NCBI GenBank assembly: GCA_964609625.1
Contig: CAZSRS010000002.1
Span: 124,001 to 188,000 of the forward strand
DNA length: 64,000 nt
Origin: G963674665 sp964609625
GTDB taxonomy: Bacteria > Desulfobacterota > Desulfovibrionia > Desulfovibrionales > Desulfovibrionaceae
Reading direction: 5' to 3'
The notes beneath the pieces were generated by a model. That model was given only the letters and a program-made list of their open reading frames with translations, did not search any database and was not told the DNA's origin. How positions within the stretch are numbered: the stretch's first letter is position 1; every line of letters starts with the position of its first letter. Shown here one piece after another: positions 1 through 9,831 of the stretch. A program made the position numbers and the translations under genes.

Positions 1-1
1 C

Positions 2-1711
2 AAGGCCCTGTTCAAGCTGGCGCGGGCGGTGGATTCACAGGCCTTTTCCAGGCTGCTCTTCCGCTCCGTGCACAAACGCTTCGGGGGGCACGTGGAGTAC
101 ATGATCTGCGGCGGCGCGGCCATCGATCCTGAAATCTGGCTGGACTACAAGACCCTGGGCTTCACCATGCTCGTGGGCTACGGCACCACCGAGACCGCGC
201 CCATGATCACTTTCCCCAGGCCGGGCAACCTGGCGCCCGGCGCCTCGGGCCAAGCCATGGGGCACAACGAGATCAAGATCGTGGACGGCGAGATCATCAC
301 GCGGGGGCGCAACGTGATGCAGGGGTACTACAAACGCGAGGCCGAAACCCGCGCCGTGCTCAAGGACGGCTGGCTGCACACCGGCGACCTGGGGCGCTTC
401 GACGACCAAGGCCGGCTGTACGTCACCGGACGCAGCAAGGAAATCATCGTGCTCTCCAACGGCAAGAACATCAATCCCGAGGAGATCGAGACCGCCATCG
501 TCACCAGGTTTCCTTACGTCAACGAAATCGGCGTGTTCGCCAAGAACGACGCCCTGCATGCCCTGGTGCGCCTGGACGCGGCCAGGGCCAGGGAAATGGA
601 CGTGCTCAACCCGGCCAAGGACTTCAAGGCCAATGTGCTGGACGTCTATAACGAGAGCGTCTCGCCGTACAAACGCATCGTGCGCCACTGCATCGTGCAG
701 AAGGAACTGCCCCGCACGCGGCTGGGCAAGCTCCAGCGCTTCAAGCTCCGCGACATGCTGGAGACCCTCAACCGCCAGAAACAGGACCTGCGCGAGCCCG
801 ACACCCAGGAATACGCCCTGCTCAAGGACTATTTGGCCGAATTGAGCCGCAGACCCGTGCACCCCGGCGACGACCTCGAACTGGACCTGGGCCTGGACTC
901 CCTGGACAAGGTCAGCCTCCAGACATTCGTCCAGTCTTCCTTCGGTCTGGAACTCCCGGACGAGGTCCTGCTCAAGCACTCCGTGGTGGCCTCCCTGGCC
1001 GCCTACTTGACCAGCCACAAGACAGTGTGCGGCCGGGAAAAAGCCGGCTGGGCGACACTGCTCGGGCGTTGCGACAAGGACGTACCCCTACCGCGCAGCT
1101 CCTTCCTGCACCCCCTGCTGAACAAGCTCTCCTGGCTGTTGCTCAAGGCATCATTCAGGGTCAGGGTCAGCGGACTGTCCAACCTGCCCGAGGGCCCATG
1201 CATCCTGGCGCCCAACCACCAAAGCTACTTCGACGGCCTGTTCGTGTCCATCAACCTCAAGGACGAGATCCTGCGACGCACCTACTTCTTTGCCAAGGAA
1301 AAGCACTTCCGCCAGAAATGGCGCGCGTTCATGGCTCGACACAACAACATCATCGTCATGGACATGCGGGATATCAGGGCCACACTGCAACGCATGGCCT
1401 GCGTGCTACAGCGGCAGAGCAATCTGATCATCTTTCCCGAGGGAACCCGCACCCGCACCGGCGACCTGGGCACTTTCAAGGACGCCTTCGCCATTCTCAG
1501 CCGCGAACTGCGCGTGCCCGTGGTGCCCGTGGCCATCGATGGCGCGCATCGAGCCTGGCCCAGGGGCAGTCGGCTGTTCAAGCCCTTCAAGCGCATCGAT
1601 ATCCACTACCTGCCCCCGGTGTACCCGGAGGGGCACACCTACGAATCCCTGCGCGAGACGGTACAGGAGAGCATCCGGCGGATCGTGTCGCCCAAGGCCG
1701 TGACGGCGTAG
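2..1711 (+). CDS. Acyl-AMP ligase / acyl carrier protein / PlsC acyltransferase fusion (5' truncated)
   Basis: The reading frame is open to the left edge, so the N-terminus is missing. Counting from an in-frame GTG at 29, three modules follow in order. The first is the C-terminal half of an AMP-binding ligase (GYGTTE near residue 50, then TGDLGRF and the hinge region). The second is an acyl carrier domain with the phosphopantetheine serine in LDSL near residue 291. The third is a PlsC/LPLAT domain with NHQSYFDG (H-x4-D) near 395 and FPEGTR near 468. The order recalls Aas (acyl-ACP synthetase/2-acylglycerophosphoethanolamine acyltransferase), but with a built-in ACP. Inferred role: activation of a fatty acid, loading on the internal ACP and transfer to a lysolipid or related acceptor. 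It converges on the next gene with a 3 bp gap. Confidence 0.85.
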   Translation, partial: KALFKLARAVDSQAFSRLLFRSVHKRFGGHVEYMICGGAAIDPEIWLDYKTLGFTMLVGYGTTETAPMITFPRPGNLAPGASGQAMGHNEIKIVDGEIITRGRNVMQGYYKREAETRAVLKDGWLHTGDLGRFDDQGRLYVTGRSKEIIVLSNGKNINPEEIETAIVTRFPYVNEIGVFAKNDALHALVRLDAARAREMDVLNPAKDFKANVLDVYNESVSPYKRIVRHCIVQKELPRTRLGKLQRFKLRDMLETLNRQKQDLREPDTQEYALLKDYLAELSRRPVHPGDDLELDLGLDSLDKVSLQTFVQSSFGLELPDEVLLKHSVVASLAAYLTSHKTVCGREKAGWATLLGRCDKDVPLPRSSFLHPLLNKLSWLLLKASFRVRVSGLSNLPEGPCILAPNHQSYFDGLFVSINLKDEILRRTYFFAKEKHFRQKWRAFMARHNNIIVMDMRDIRATLQRMACVLQRQSNLIIFPEGTRTRTGDLGTFKDAFAILSRELRVPVVPVAIDGAHRAWPRGSRLFKPFKRIDIHYLPPVYPEGHTYESLRETVQESIRRIVSPKAVTA

Positions 1712-1714
1712 GGA

Positions 1715-4228
1715 TCAAATCCGGAACAGCTCCACGCGGTTGCGGCCGTTTTCCTTGGCCTTGTACAAGGCCTGATCCGCCTGCTTGAGCAGCTCCTCAA
1801 GGTCGTACGCGGCATCGCCAGGCGCGGCCACCCCCAGGCTTACGGTGAAGCGGATCTCGATCCCTTCCTGCTCGATCATGACGCGCTGTCGCTCCATGGC
1901 TGCCCGCAGGCGCTCGGCCGCCAGCAGCGCGGCCCGTGCTTCGGTCTCGGGCAAAGCCACGGCGAACTCCTCGCCGCCGAGGCGGCCCAGGATGTCCACC
2001 TCGCGCAGGGTCTCCCTGGCGGTGCGGGCGATGGTCTTGAGCACCAGGTCACCCACATCGTGCCCCCAGGTGTCGTTCACGGCCTTGAACTTGTCCGCGT
2101 CGAACATGACCAGGGAAAAGGGCTTGGCATAGCGGCGGGAGCGTTCCATCTCTGCCTGGGCCAGCTCCAGGAAATGGCGCCGGTTGGATATTCCGGTAAG
2201 GCCATCGGTGGTGGCCATGTACTCCAGCCGCTGCTGTGCCTCCCTGGCCGCGGTGACATCCTGGTTGATGCCCACGATGCGGTCCACGTGCCCCCGCTCG
2301 TCGCGATGGGAGCGTGCCGCGGCCTGGATGTAACGCAGACGGCCGTCTGGCAGGATGATCCTGAACTCCCGGTGCCACTCGGTCTTGTCTTTCAGGAGGG
2401 TGAGGAGGCTTTGCTCGGCGTCTTCGGCATCCTCGGGATGTAGACGGCCGCGCCACGCGTCGTAGAGGCCGCTGAACTCCCCGGGTGTGATGCCGTAGAG
2501 CTCCAGCATACGGCGGTCCCAGGTCAGTTCATCGCTTTGCACCCGCCACTCCCAGACGCCCACGCCGCCGGCCTCGGAAGCAAGAGTGATGCGGTCCAAC
2601 ATGGACTGCATCTCCTCGGCCAGGGCCTTGCGCAGGGTGATGTCGCGCATGGAGCCCACGGCGAACCAGGCGTCGTGCATCTTGAAGGCGGCCACGGAGC
2701 GTTCCACCGGGAAAATCGTGCCGTCCTTGCGTCTGGCCATGAATTCCATCACTGTGCCAATGACCGGTCCTTGTCCGGTGCGGGCGAAATGCGGCATACC
2801 CAGCCTGGCCTGTTGAGCTTCCTTTTCCAGGCCGATGAGGTCGTGAAGTGTGCGCTCCACGACTTCTTCGGCGGTGTAGCCGAAAAGCCTCTCTGCCGCG
2901 GCATTCCAAAACAGAATCCGGTCCTGGCCGTCGATCATCACCACGGCGTCGTGTGAGGCCTCGCTCATGGCCCGCAGTTTGCCCTCCTCTGCCCGCAGGG
3001 CAGCTTCCAGGGCCTTGTACGCGGTGATGTCCAGCACCGTGCCCAGTGAGCGCACCGGCCTCCCGTGCGAGTCGTATTCGCTCCTGCCCTGCTCGTGCAC
3101 ATGGCGAACATCGCCCTCCGGCCTGACTATCCTGTGCTCGATGGAGTAGGTTCCGCGTTCGCGCTGGGCCGTGGCAAAGGCCTCCTCCACCGCCATGCGA
3201 TCCTCGGGGTGCACCAGTTGGAAGAACTTCTCCACACTGGGGAAAAAGTTCTCCCGGTTGACGCCGAAGATGTTGTAGGTTTCGTCGGACCACCACAAGG
3301 TGTTATCGCTGCTGCGCAGTTCCCAGCTGCCGAGATGTGCCAGGGCCTGGGCCTCGGCCAAGCTCTGCCTGATTCTCAGCACCTCGGCGTTGCTCTTCAG
3401 GAAAAACCATGCACCCATGCTGGACAGGAGGAATAAGACCGCAATGCCGGCATGCACATAAAGTGCGACCGGCGGGGTCACGTGCCAGCTCCGCCCAGGC
3501 ACAGCGGCCAGCTGCCAGGAACCTGAGGGAATACTCACGGGCATGAGCACCGCCTGGGCCTCCTCGGCAAAGAGTTCAGTATCCCCATAGAAGACCTCGC
3601 CCCGCTCCCCTTTGCCGTCGCGTCCCCTGATGGCCAGGCGCAGATTCATGGCATCCGCTTCCCTTCGCACCCGGTTGAAGAGACTGTCCATGTCGATGAC
3701 CGCGGAGACCAGCCCCCAGAAGCGGCGCTCCGGGTCATGGACGAATACGGGTGCCCGTCCCACGAGCCCTTTGCCCCCCTGGATCAGATCCAGTGGGCCG
3801 GCCACGACCATCTCTCCGGTCTCCATGACCAGCCGGACCTGCTCCCACTGTTGGGGCAGATCGCGGTAGTCCACGCCCAAGGCGGTTTCGTTCCCTTGCA
3901 GCGGATGGACATAGGATATGACGAAGTCCGGCGCAGCGCTCAGATTCTTGAGCAGATTTGGCCGTCGCATGAGTTCCTGGGCATATCTTCCGAATTCGCG
4001 CTCCGAGGCCAGGGGGTTCACGGACAGAAAGCTGGCCATGCCGTAAACGAGCAGAAGATTCTCCGTGATTTCCTTCTCGATGCTCCACCTGACGGCGGCA
4101 AGGCGCAGGGAAGTGGCCACTGTCCTTTGTGACCTATAGCGAAGGGACAAGTGACTCTGGATGAAATAATCCAGTGCCGCCGCTGTGAGCAGCAAGACAA
4201 GAACGGCAAGGATATATTGTTTCTTCAT
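1715..4228 (-). CDS. CHASE-PAS-PAS-PAS-GGDEF membrane diguanylate cyclase
   Basis: An N-terminal membrane anchor (MKKQYILAVLVLLL) is followed by a periplasmic CHASE-type sensor (about residues 55-240), a second membrane segment near 265-290, three PAS folds and a C-terminal GGDEF domain. The active site reads GGEEF near residue 750, and an RxxD inhibitory site (REVD) lies five residues upstream, so it should make c-di-GMP and be product-inhibited. I chose ATG at 4228 because the hydrophobic anchor begins there. An in-frame GTG at 4267 with a good GAGG site is a real alternative and would add 13 residues. The ligand is unknown. It may control the polysaccharide genes nearby, but that is only positional inference. 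Confidence 0.9.
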   Translation of the reverse strand: MKKQYILAVLVLLLTAAALDYFIQSHLSLRYRSQRTVATSLRLAAVRWSIEKEITENLLLVYGMASFLSVNPLASEREFGRYAQELMRRPNLLKNLSAAPDFVISYVHPLQGNETALGVDYRDLPQQWEQVRLVMETGEMVVAGPLDLIQGGKGLVGRAPVFVHDPERRFWGLVSAVIDMDSLFNRVRREADAMNLRLAIRGRDGKGERGEVFYGDTELFAEEAQAVLMPVSIPSGSWQLAAVPGRSWHVTPPVALYVHAGIAVLFLLSSMGAWFFLKSNAEVLRIRQSLAEAQALAHLGSWELRSSDNTLWWSDETYNIFGVNRENFFPSVEKFFQLVHPEDRMAVEEAFATAQRERGTYSIEHRIVRPEGDVRHVHEQGRSEYDSHGRPVRSLGTVLDITAYKALEAALRAEEGKLRAMSEASHDAVVMIDGQDRILFWNAAAERLFGYTAEEVVERTLHDLIGLEKEAQQARLGMPHFARTGQGPVIGTVMEFMARRKDGTIFPVERSVAAFKMHDAWFAVGSMRDITLRKALAEEMQSMLDRITLASEAGGVGVWEWRVQSDELTWDRRMLELYGITPGEFSGLYDAWRGRLHPEDAEDAEQSLLTLLKDKTEWHREFRIILPDGRLRYIQAAARSHRDERGHVDRIVGINQDVTAAREAQQRLEYMATTDGLTGISNRRHFLELAQAEMERSRRYAKPFSLVMFDADKFKAVNDTWGHDVGDLVLKTIARTARETLREVDILGRLGGEEFAVALPETEARAALLAAERLRAAMERQRVMIEQEGIEIRFTVSLGVAAPGDAAYDLEELLKQADQALYKAKENGRNRVELFRI

Positions 4229-4459
4229 GGCCTGCACAACATATAAGCATCTTCCGAATACTGCCACTTGTCCTCAAGGCAATTCCCCTACTTGCTTCGT
4301 ACCTTTTTCCAGCCCCGTGATCAAGCATGGAAACGGCCCTTTCCTTGCTCGGTTGCTTCAGCTGCTTGACATGGATGGCGTTCTCCCACACTATGGACAA
4401 GAATCCAGACTTCTTTGCATTGTTCCGCCCCTTTGAACCACAAACAGCGAGGTACGGCC

Positions 4460-4942
4460 ATGAGTGACACCGAAAAGAACACAGCTGGACATACAAATCC
4501 AGAACATGCCCCAAACCCGGATGAGATGCCTCCTCTGGATTTGAGCTTCCTGCGCACCACCAAGCATGTCTCCAACGTGGCCTTCCTGGTGGCCCTGGCA
4601 GCATTGTTCATTGCCGGGCTGGTATTCTTCCGCTTGCAGGGCAAGCTCGCCGACCACACCGGCGATTTGCGCGCAGAGGTGAAGCAGGTGGTCGCGAGCG
4701 TGGACGCCATGCAGCAGGACAACGGCCAGCTCCTCTCCCGTCTCGATGCCCTGGAAAAGAAATTGGCCGACTACGAGGACGTGCCCAAGCTCATGCGCCG
4801 GCAGATGCTCATGGAGATCGTCAGCGAACTCAAGGACAAGGCCGCATTTCTCGGCGGCCAGCTCGAAGACCAGGCTCAGGTGGAAAAAGTGCGGCAGATC
4901 GGAGTCATCCTGCAGGAGCTTGAAGAGAGCGTGGCGCCCTGA
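4460..4942 (+). CDS. Small single-pass membrane protein with coiled coil
   Basis: The 160-residue product has a polar proline-rich N-terminus, one membrane segment around residues 34-55 (VAFLVALAALFIAGLVFF) and a charged C-terminal helix rich in E, K, Q and L that looks like a coiled coil. The ATG at 4460 follows a GAGG site about 7 bases upstream. An in-frame upstream start at 4415 lacks such a site. I do not recognise the family. The topology (cytoplasmic tail, one helix, long periplasmic coil) would suit a scaffold or envelope spacer. It converges on the radical SAM gene downstream. Confidence 0.7.
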   Translation: MSDTEKNTAGHTNPEHAPNPDEMPPLDLSFLRTTKHVSNVAFLVALAALFIAGLVFFRLQGKLADHTGDLRAEVKQVVASVDAMQQDNGQLLSRLDALEKKLADYEDVPKLMRRQMLMEIVSELKDKAAFLGGQLEDQAQVEKVRQIGVILQELEESVAP

Positions 4943-4962
4943 AGCGGTGACTGGAGAACCCG

Positions 4963-6510
4963 TCAGCCGGCCATGGTCTCCCCAGGCTTGTGCCGCACCG
5001 CTACCGCGTGCGTGCCTTTTCTCTTTCGGGGCAATCGCCTCCAGATCCAGCGCAGGAGCACGAACGCGCGGTAGATGAGCGGCTCGAAACACTTCCTGCC
5101 CAGCACTTGTGGCAGGGGCCACGTGAGCAGTGCCTTGAGAACCCAGCCCGGAAGCACGGGCCGCTTGAAGATCTTGAACAGTACCTTGGTATAGGAAAAG
5201 CTCGTGGCCTTGATGTGGTGCCAGCGTTCCCCCATGTCTCCCTCTTTGGGGATGACCCCCTGCTCCTCGGCTCGCCGGAACAGTTCGGTGCCTGGAAACA
5301 GGTGCAAACTGAAGGGGCGGATGAAATAGGGGCGCGGCATGTCCGCGATGAAGCGCAGGGTTTCCAGCTCTTGCTCCAGTGATTCGAAGGGGTTCTCGAT
5401 GATGAAGTCGTAGTGCGGCGCGCCGAGCCTGTCCCGATGCCGCCCCAACAGGTCCATGGCCTTGCGGATGTGTTCGCCGGTCATGAACTGTCTGTGGAAG
5501 AGCTCGGCCGTTTCCGGACTCATGGTCTGCACGCCCATCTGCACCGTGCCCAACCCCGCGTCCATGAGTATTTTCAGCTTGGTCTCATTCAGAAAGATCG
5601 GACTCACCAGGCAGGAAAACGGCAGGCCGATGCGCTGCGTATACATCCGGGCGAACTTCTGCAGATCCTCGATCTTGCGGGCGAAGAACACGTCGTCCGA
5701 GATCCAGATGTAGTCGATGTAGGGCATCGCGCGCGTGGCTATCTCCAACTCCTCGATGACGTTCTCCACCGAACGCCAGCGCATGTACCCCCGCGCCCCT
5801 TGCAGTCGTTTCAAGGCATAGTTGATGCAATAGGTACAACGATGGGGGCAGCCACGGCTCGTGAGTATCTGATAACCCACGTTGAAGCCCGGGTTGAAGT
5901 TGGATCCCTCCTTTGTCATGTTTTCCCGCATCAGGTCGTGAGTCATCCGCTTGAACCGCCCCTCGTGATAGAGGTGGTGGTCGGTGAAATCGTAATCCGG
6001 CAAGGGAACGCCGTCGAGGTCCTGGCGTAGCGGGCGCACGGGGTTGCTGAAGACTACACCGTTGCCTCGGCCCCAGAGCGATGGAATACCCGAGGGGTCC
6101 TGCCCGGCCTCCAGTGCGGCGGCCAGTTCCACCAGGGAGTCCTCCGCTTCCCCCACCACGACGTAGTCGGCATGACGGGCGCACTCATCGGGCGCCACTG
6201 TCGGGTGCACGCCGCCCCAGACAATGGGCGTGTCCAGATGCCTCCTGAGCCAAGCCGTGACCTGCTTGGAGCAGAAATAGAAGTCGGTCATCAGAGTAAG
6301 GCCGATGAGTTCGGCGTCCTCGCAAAGCGGCAAAAGCTGACGCAGCATGGATTCCGGATAGAGTCGCTCCCTGGGGGGGGTTTCTGGATCGAACTGAAAG
6401 GGCGCGAACACCAACCGGACCGTATGGCCGTGTTGCCGCAAGGACGATGACAAGAGCCTGACACCGATGTTGGAGAGGCATACATAGGGGGAAAAAAGAA
6501 TAACGTTCAT
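4963..6510 (-). CDS. Cobalamin-binding domain radical SAM protein, copy A
   Basis: The 515-residue protein has an N-terminal B12-binding-like Rossmann domain (about 1-150) and a radical SAM core with the cluster motif CPHRCTYC near residue 220. Families of this shape (BchE-, HpnP- and HpnR-like) transfer methyl groups or rearrange unactivated carbons using SAM and methylcobalamin. The substrate cannot be read from the sequence. The C-terminal 50 or so residues, including RKCFEPLIYRAFVLL, are almost the same as in copy B at 6797-8344. Both genes face the same way, 286 bp apart, beside glycan genes, so a lipid, sugar or polyprenyl substrate is plausible but inferred. Confidence 0.88.
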   Translation of the reverse strand: MNVILFSPYVCLSNIGVRLLSSSLRQHGHTVRLVFAPFQFDPETPPRERLYPESMLRQLLPLCEDAELIGLTLMTDFYFCSKQVTAWLRRHLDTPIVWGGVHPTVAPDECARHADYVVVGEAEDSLVELAAALEAGQDPSGIPSLWGRGNGVVFSNPVRPLRQDLDGVPLPDYDFTDHHLYHEGRFKRMTHDLMRENMTKEGSNFNPGFNVGYQILTSRGCPHRCTYCINYALKRLQGARGYMRWRSVENVIEELEIATRAMPYIDYIWISDDVFFARKIEDLQKFARMYTQRIGLPFSCLVSPIFLNETKLKILMDAGLGTVQMGVQTMSPETAELFHRQFMTGEHIRKAMDLLGRHRDRLGAPHYDFIIENPFESLEQELETLRFIADMPRPYFIRPFSLHLFPGTELFRRAEEQGVIPKEGDMGERWHHIKATSFSYTKVLFKIFKRPVLPGWVLKALLTWPLPQVLGRKCFEPLIYRAFVLLRWIWRRLPRKRKGTHAVAVRHKPGETMAG

Positions 6511-6796
6511 ATATTGGCTCCATATTGAACTGTATCGCCAATGGTGTGACCAACCCTTGCCGTCTATGATTGCAACACTTCACTCTTCGTTACAGGATAG
6601 CCATGCAGTCGCATTCCATCCTTGTCCAATATGCACGGAAGCGCGCAAAAACTTGTTATGGCTGTTTGCGTACGCCGATTACCTTTCAATGCAGAGGCAA
6701 GGCTGCCTCATCGCGAGAATGCCAAGGATGGGGACCGTTCGAACGCCCCGTTGGATCAGCCAGTTCTTGCCGATGCTGGATGTACCGGAGAGCCCG

Positions 6797-8344
6797 TCAG
6801 CCAGTCACGGACTCTTTGTGTGCTTTCGGCAATTCCACTCCACCTGGGTCTTCCATTTTCCGACGCAGGTTCCTCCAGATCCAGCGCAGGAGCACGAACG
6901 CGCGGTAGATGAGCGGCTCGAAACACTTCCTGCCCAGCACCTGCGGCAAGGGCTGGGTTGTCAGGATCTTGAGGACCCAACCCGGCAGTACCGGACGTTT
7001 GGAGACACGGAACAACACCTTGGTGTAGGAAAAGCTCGTGGCCTTGATGTGGTGCCAGCGTTCTCCCATATCTCCCTCTTTGGGGATGATCCCCTGCTCC
7101 TCGGCTCGCCGGAACAGTTCGGTGCCGGGAAACAGGTGCAAACTGAAGGGGCGAATGAGATAGGGGCGCGGCAAGTCGGCGATGAAACGCAGGGTCTCCA
7201 GTTCCTGCTCCAATGATTCGAAGGGGTTCTCGATGATGAAGTCGTAGTGCGGAGTACCGAGCCTGTCCTTGTATTGCAAGAGCAGGTTCATGGCTTGGAG
7301 GATGCGCTCCTGTGATATGAACTGGCGTTGGTACATCCTGGTGGTGTTCGAACTCATGGTCTGCACGCCCATCTGCACGGCGCCCAGCCCCGCGTCGATG
7401 AGCAGTTCCAGCTTGTCCTCTGTAAGGGCCACGGGGCTGACCAGGCAGGAAAAGGGCAGGCCGATGCGCTCCTTGTACATCCTGGCGAACTTCTCCAGGT
7501 CTTCCATCTTGCGCGAAAAGAACACGTCGTCCGAGATCCAGACGTAGTCCAGATAGGGCATCTCCCGCTTGGCATACTCCAGTTCCGCGATGACGTTTTC
7601 CACTGAACGCCAGCGCAGATAGCCCTTGGCACCCTGCAACCGCTTCAGGGCGTTGTTGATGCAGTAGGTACAACGATGGGGGCAGCCCCGGCCCGTCAGG
7701 ATCTGATAGCCGACATTGAAGCCGGGATTGTACGTTGCCCTGTTCTCCAAAAGGTTGTCCCGCAACAGTTCGTGGGTCATCCGGACAAACCGCCCCTCGT
7801 GGAACAGATGCTGGTCCGTGAAGTCGTAATCCGGCAGGGGGATGGCGTCGAGGTTCTGGCGCAGGGGGCGGATGCAATTTCTGAAGACCTCATTGTTCCT
7901 GCGCCCCCAGAGGGACTGGATATCCGAGGGATCTTTCCCTGCCTCCAGCGCGGCAGCCAGTTCAACGATGGCGTCCTCGCCCTCTCCCACCACCACGTAG
8001 TCCGCGTGGCGGGTGCATTCCTCGGGCGCTACGGTGGGGTGCACGCCGCCCCAGACAATGGGTGTGTCCAGATGCCGTCGTAGCCAGTCCGTGATCTGCC
8101 TGCTGCCGCAATAAAAGTCGGTCATCAGGGTCATGCCGATAAACGCCGCGTCCTCGCAATACGGCAGGAGTTGCTCGAGCATGGACTCCGTGTAGAGACG
8201 TTCCCTGGGAGGTGTCTCAGGCTGGAAGTCGCTGGGAGTGAAGACCAGCCTGACCTTGTGCCCATGCTGCTTCAACGAGGATGACAGCAGCCTCACGCCG
8301 ATATTGGAAAGACACAGATAGGGAGAAATGAGAGTAATGTTCAT
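6797..8344 (-). CDS. Cobalamin-binding domain radical SAM protein, copy B
   Basis: This is a full-length paralogue of the gene at 4963-6510, also 515 residues, with the same B12-binding N-terminus, the CPHRCTYC cluster motif and a near-identical C-terminus. A stretch of about 70 bases near 6870-6940 matches 5040-5110 almost base for base, which points to recent duplication or gene conversion. The middle of the protein has drifted more (for example RATYNPGFN against GSNFNPGFN), so the two may act on different positions or substrates. Copy B is first in transcription order and has its own upstream region carrying a nine-base C tract. Confidence 0.88.
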   Translation of the reverse strand: MNITLISPYLCLSNIGVRLLSSSLKQHGHKVRLVFTPSDFQPETPPRERLYTESMLEQLLPYCEDAAFIGMTLMTDFYCGSRQITDWLRRHLDTPIVWGGVHPTVAPEECTRHADYVVVGEGEDAIVELAAALEAGKDPSDIQSLWGRRNNEVFRNCIRPLRQNLDAIPLPDYDFTDQHLFHEGRFVRMTHELLRDNLLENRATYNPGFNVGYQILTGRGCPHRCTYCINNALKRLQGAKGYLRWRSVENVIAELEYAKREMPYLDYVWISDDVFFSRKMEDLEKFARMYKERIGLPFSCLVSPVALTEDKLELLIDAGLGAVQMGVQTMSSNTTRMYQRQFISQERILQAMNLLLQYKDRLGTPHYDFIIENPFESLEQELETLRFIADLPRPYLIRPFSLHLFPGTELFRRAEEQGIIPKEGDMGERWHHIKATSFSYTKVLFRVSKRPVLPGWVLKILTTQPLPQVLGRKCFEPLIYRAFVLLRWIWRNLRRKMEDPGGVELPKAHKESVTG

Positions 8345-8690
8345 GATCCCACTCTACACTGGTCGGAAACTTGTTGTCCAGATTTTCCGTAACACCCCCC
8401 CCCACTTTTTTAGCGTCGAAGACCTCCTGCCTTTGTCGATGCCCCGATGACGCGGAGGGTGCTTTCCAAACACGCGTCCATGGTATATTTTCGGCCTTCG
8501 TGCTTACGTTCCGCCACAACGATCACCAGGCACGACTCGCGACAATCCCGCGAAAGCGCTCCTGGACCACGACTGGCCGCACCGAATGAACGTGGACGCT
8601 CACCCCGGAGTATGGGCGTCTCGGCGCAGGAAGCTCCTGGCATCCATGTGCGACAGGTGCACACATCCTTGCGCGCCGGAGGGTACTACC
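8345..8690. other. Intergenic region between divergent radical SAM and GT4 genes
   Basis: No convincing gene lies here. It should hold divergent promoters for the radical SAM pair (minus) and the glycosyltransferase (plus), but I see no clear -35/-10 pair. Notable are a run of nine C at 8395-8403 followed by six T at 8406-8411, about 50 bp upstream of the minus-strand start, and a GGAGGG ribosome-binding site at 8678-8683 serving the plus-strand gene. Confidence 0.5.
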
Positions 8691-9824
8691 ATGCATATCG
8701 GATTCGACATGCACAGCATTCACGATCTCATGCAAGGTTCCAGGACGTATACGGTGAACCTGATGCAGACCATGCCGGCCATGGATCGGGACAATACATA
8801 CACCCTGTACATGCCGCGGGAGGTACTGGAAGCCACGCCGGAGACTGCACGCTTCGAGACACGGGACAACATCTCACTCCGTCCCATCCCGGCCTCCCGC
8901 TTCGCCCGGCTGGTATGGCCCTTTCCACGCAGCCTGCCCGGCCACGGCCTGGATCTCTATCACTGCCAGTACATCGCCCCGCTGTTCTGCCCCGTGCCCT
9001 ATGTCGTCACGATCCACGACATCCTGCACGAGAGCAACCCCGAGTTCTTTCCCGGCCGGTTGCGGCGGCTCATGAGCATGCTCTATCCGCTGAGTGCCCG
9101 GCGCGCGGCCAGGGTGCTGACCGTCTCGGAGTTCAGCCGTAGGGAACTCATCCGACTCTATAAACTGCCCCCTGAACGGGTGGTCTGCTGCCACAACGGC
9201 GTGGGTCCGGAGTTCCGGGTGCTTCCCGACCGCGACGCCGTGGCCGCAACCGTCCGGCGATACGGCGTCACATTGCCGTTCGTGCTCTTTGTCGGTCGCA
9301 TCGAGCCGCGGAAGAATATCTTCGGGCTCATCCAGGCCATGGAGCACTTGGCTGCACAGGGCATGCGCCTGCCCCTGGTGGCGGTGGGCATGAAGGACAG
9401 CATCTTCGAGAAGTATTACGATCAAACAGTGCGGGGTGATTCAGCGCACATCATCTACACGGGCAAGGTGCCCCAGGAGGACCTGCCCGCGTTCTACAAC
9501 GCCGCGAGCCTCACGGTCTATCCATCCTTCGCCGAGGGCTTCGGCCTGCCCGTGCTGGAGGCCATGGCCTGCGGTTCGCCCGTGGTCACCTCCAACACCA
9601 CGTCCCTGCCCGAAGTTGCCGGTGACGCGGCCTTGCTGGTGGATCCCCACGACCCCAAGGCCATCGCCCAGGCCATGCGCCGTATCCTCCTGGAACCGTC
9701 GCTGGCCCAGGAATTGCGCAACAAGGGCCTGGAACGCGCCAAACCATTCAGCTGGGAGCGAAGCGCCCGTTGCACCCTCGCCGTGTATCAGGAACTGGGC
9801 GAGGAACTCGCCGCATCGAGATGA
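8691..9824 (+). CDS. GT4-family glycosyltransferase
   Basis: The 377-residue GT-B fold retaining glycosyltransferase starts at ATG 8691, seven bases after GGAGGG. Upstream in-frame codons from 8586 lack a site and read as non-coding. The N-terminal acceptor half runs to about residue 190 (MHIGFDMHSI, then VVTIHDILHE). The donor half has VGRIEPRKN near 203 and the E-x7-E signature EGFGLPVLE near 281. The enzyme should add a nucleotide-activated sugar to a lipid-linked or glycan acceptor at the cytoplasmic membrane. It sits in the polysaccharide region and likely builds part of the repeat unit; donor and linkage are unknown. Confidence 0.9.
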   Translation: MHIGFDMHSIHDLMQGSRTYTVNLMQTMPAMDRDNTYTLYMPREVLEATPETARFETRDNISLRPIPASRFARLVWPFPRSLPGHGLDLYHCQYIAPLFCPVPYVVTIHDILHESNPEFFPGRLRRLMSMLYPLSARRAARVLTVSEFSRRELIRLYKLPPERVVCCHNGVGPEFRVLPDRDAVAATVRRYGVTLPFVLFVGRIEPRKNIFGLIQAMEHLAAQGMRLPLVAVGMKDSIFEKYYDQTVRGDSAHIIYTGKVPQEDLPAFYNAASLTVYPSFAEGFGLPVLEAMACGSPVVTSNTTSLPEVAGDAALLVDPHDPKAIAQAMRRILLEPSLAQELRNKGLERAKPFSWERSARCTLAVYQELGEELAASR

Positions 9825-9831
9825 GTCGGGC

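Noticed and set aside
35..1018. Minus-strand ORF of 327 codons under the ligase fusion
   Set aside because: It lies wholly antiparallel to a well-supported gene, reads as low-complexity G/V/H/Q-rich sequence and matches no family; a GC-rich shadow.
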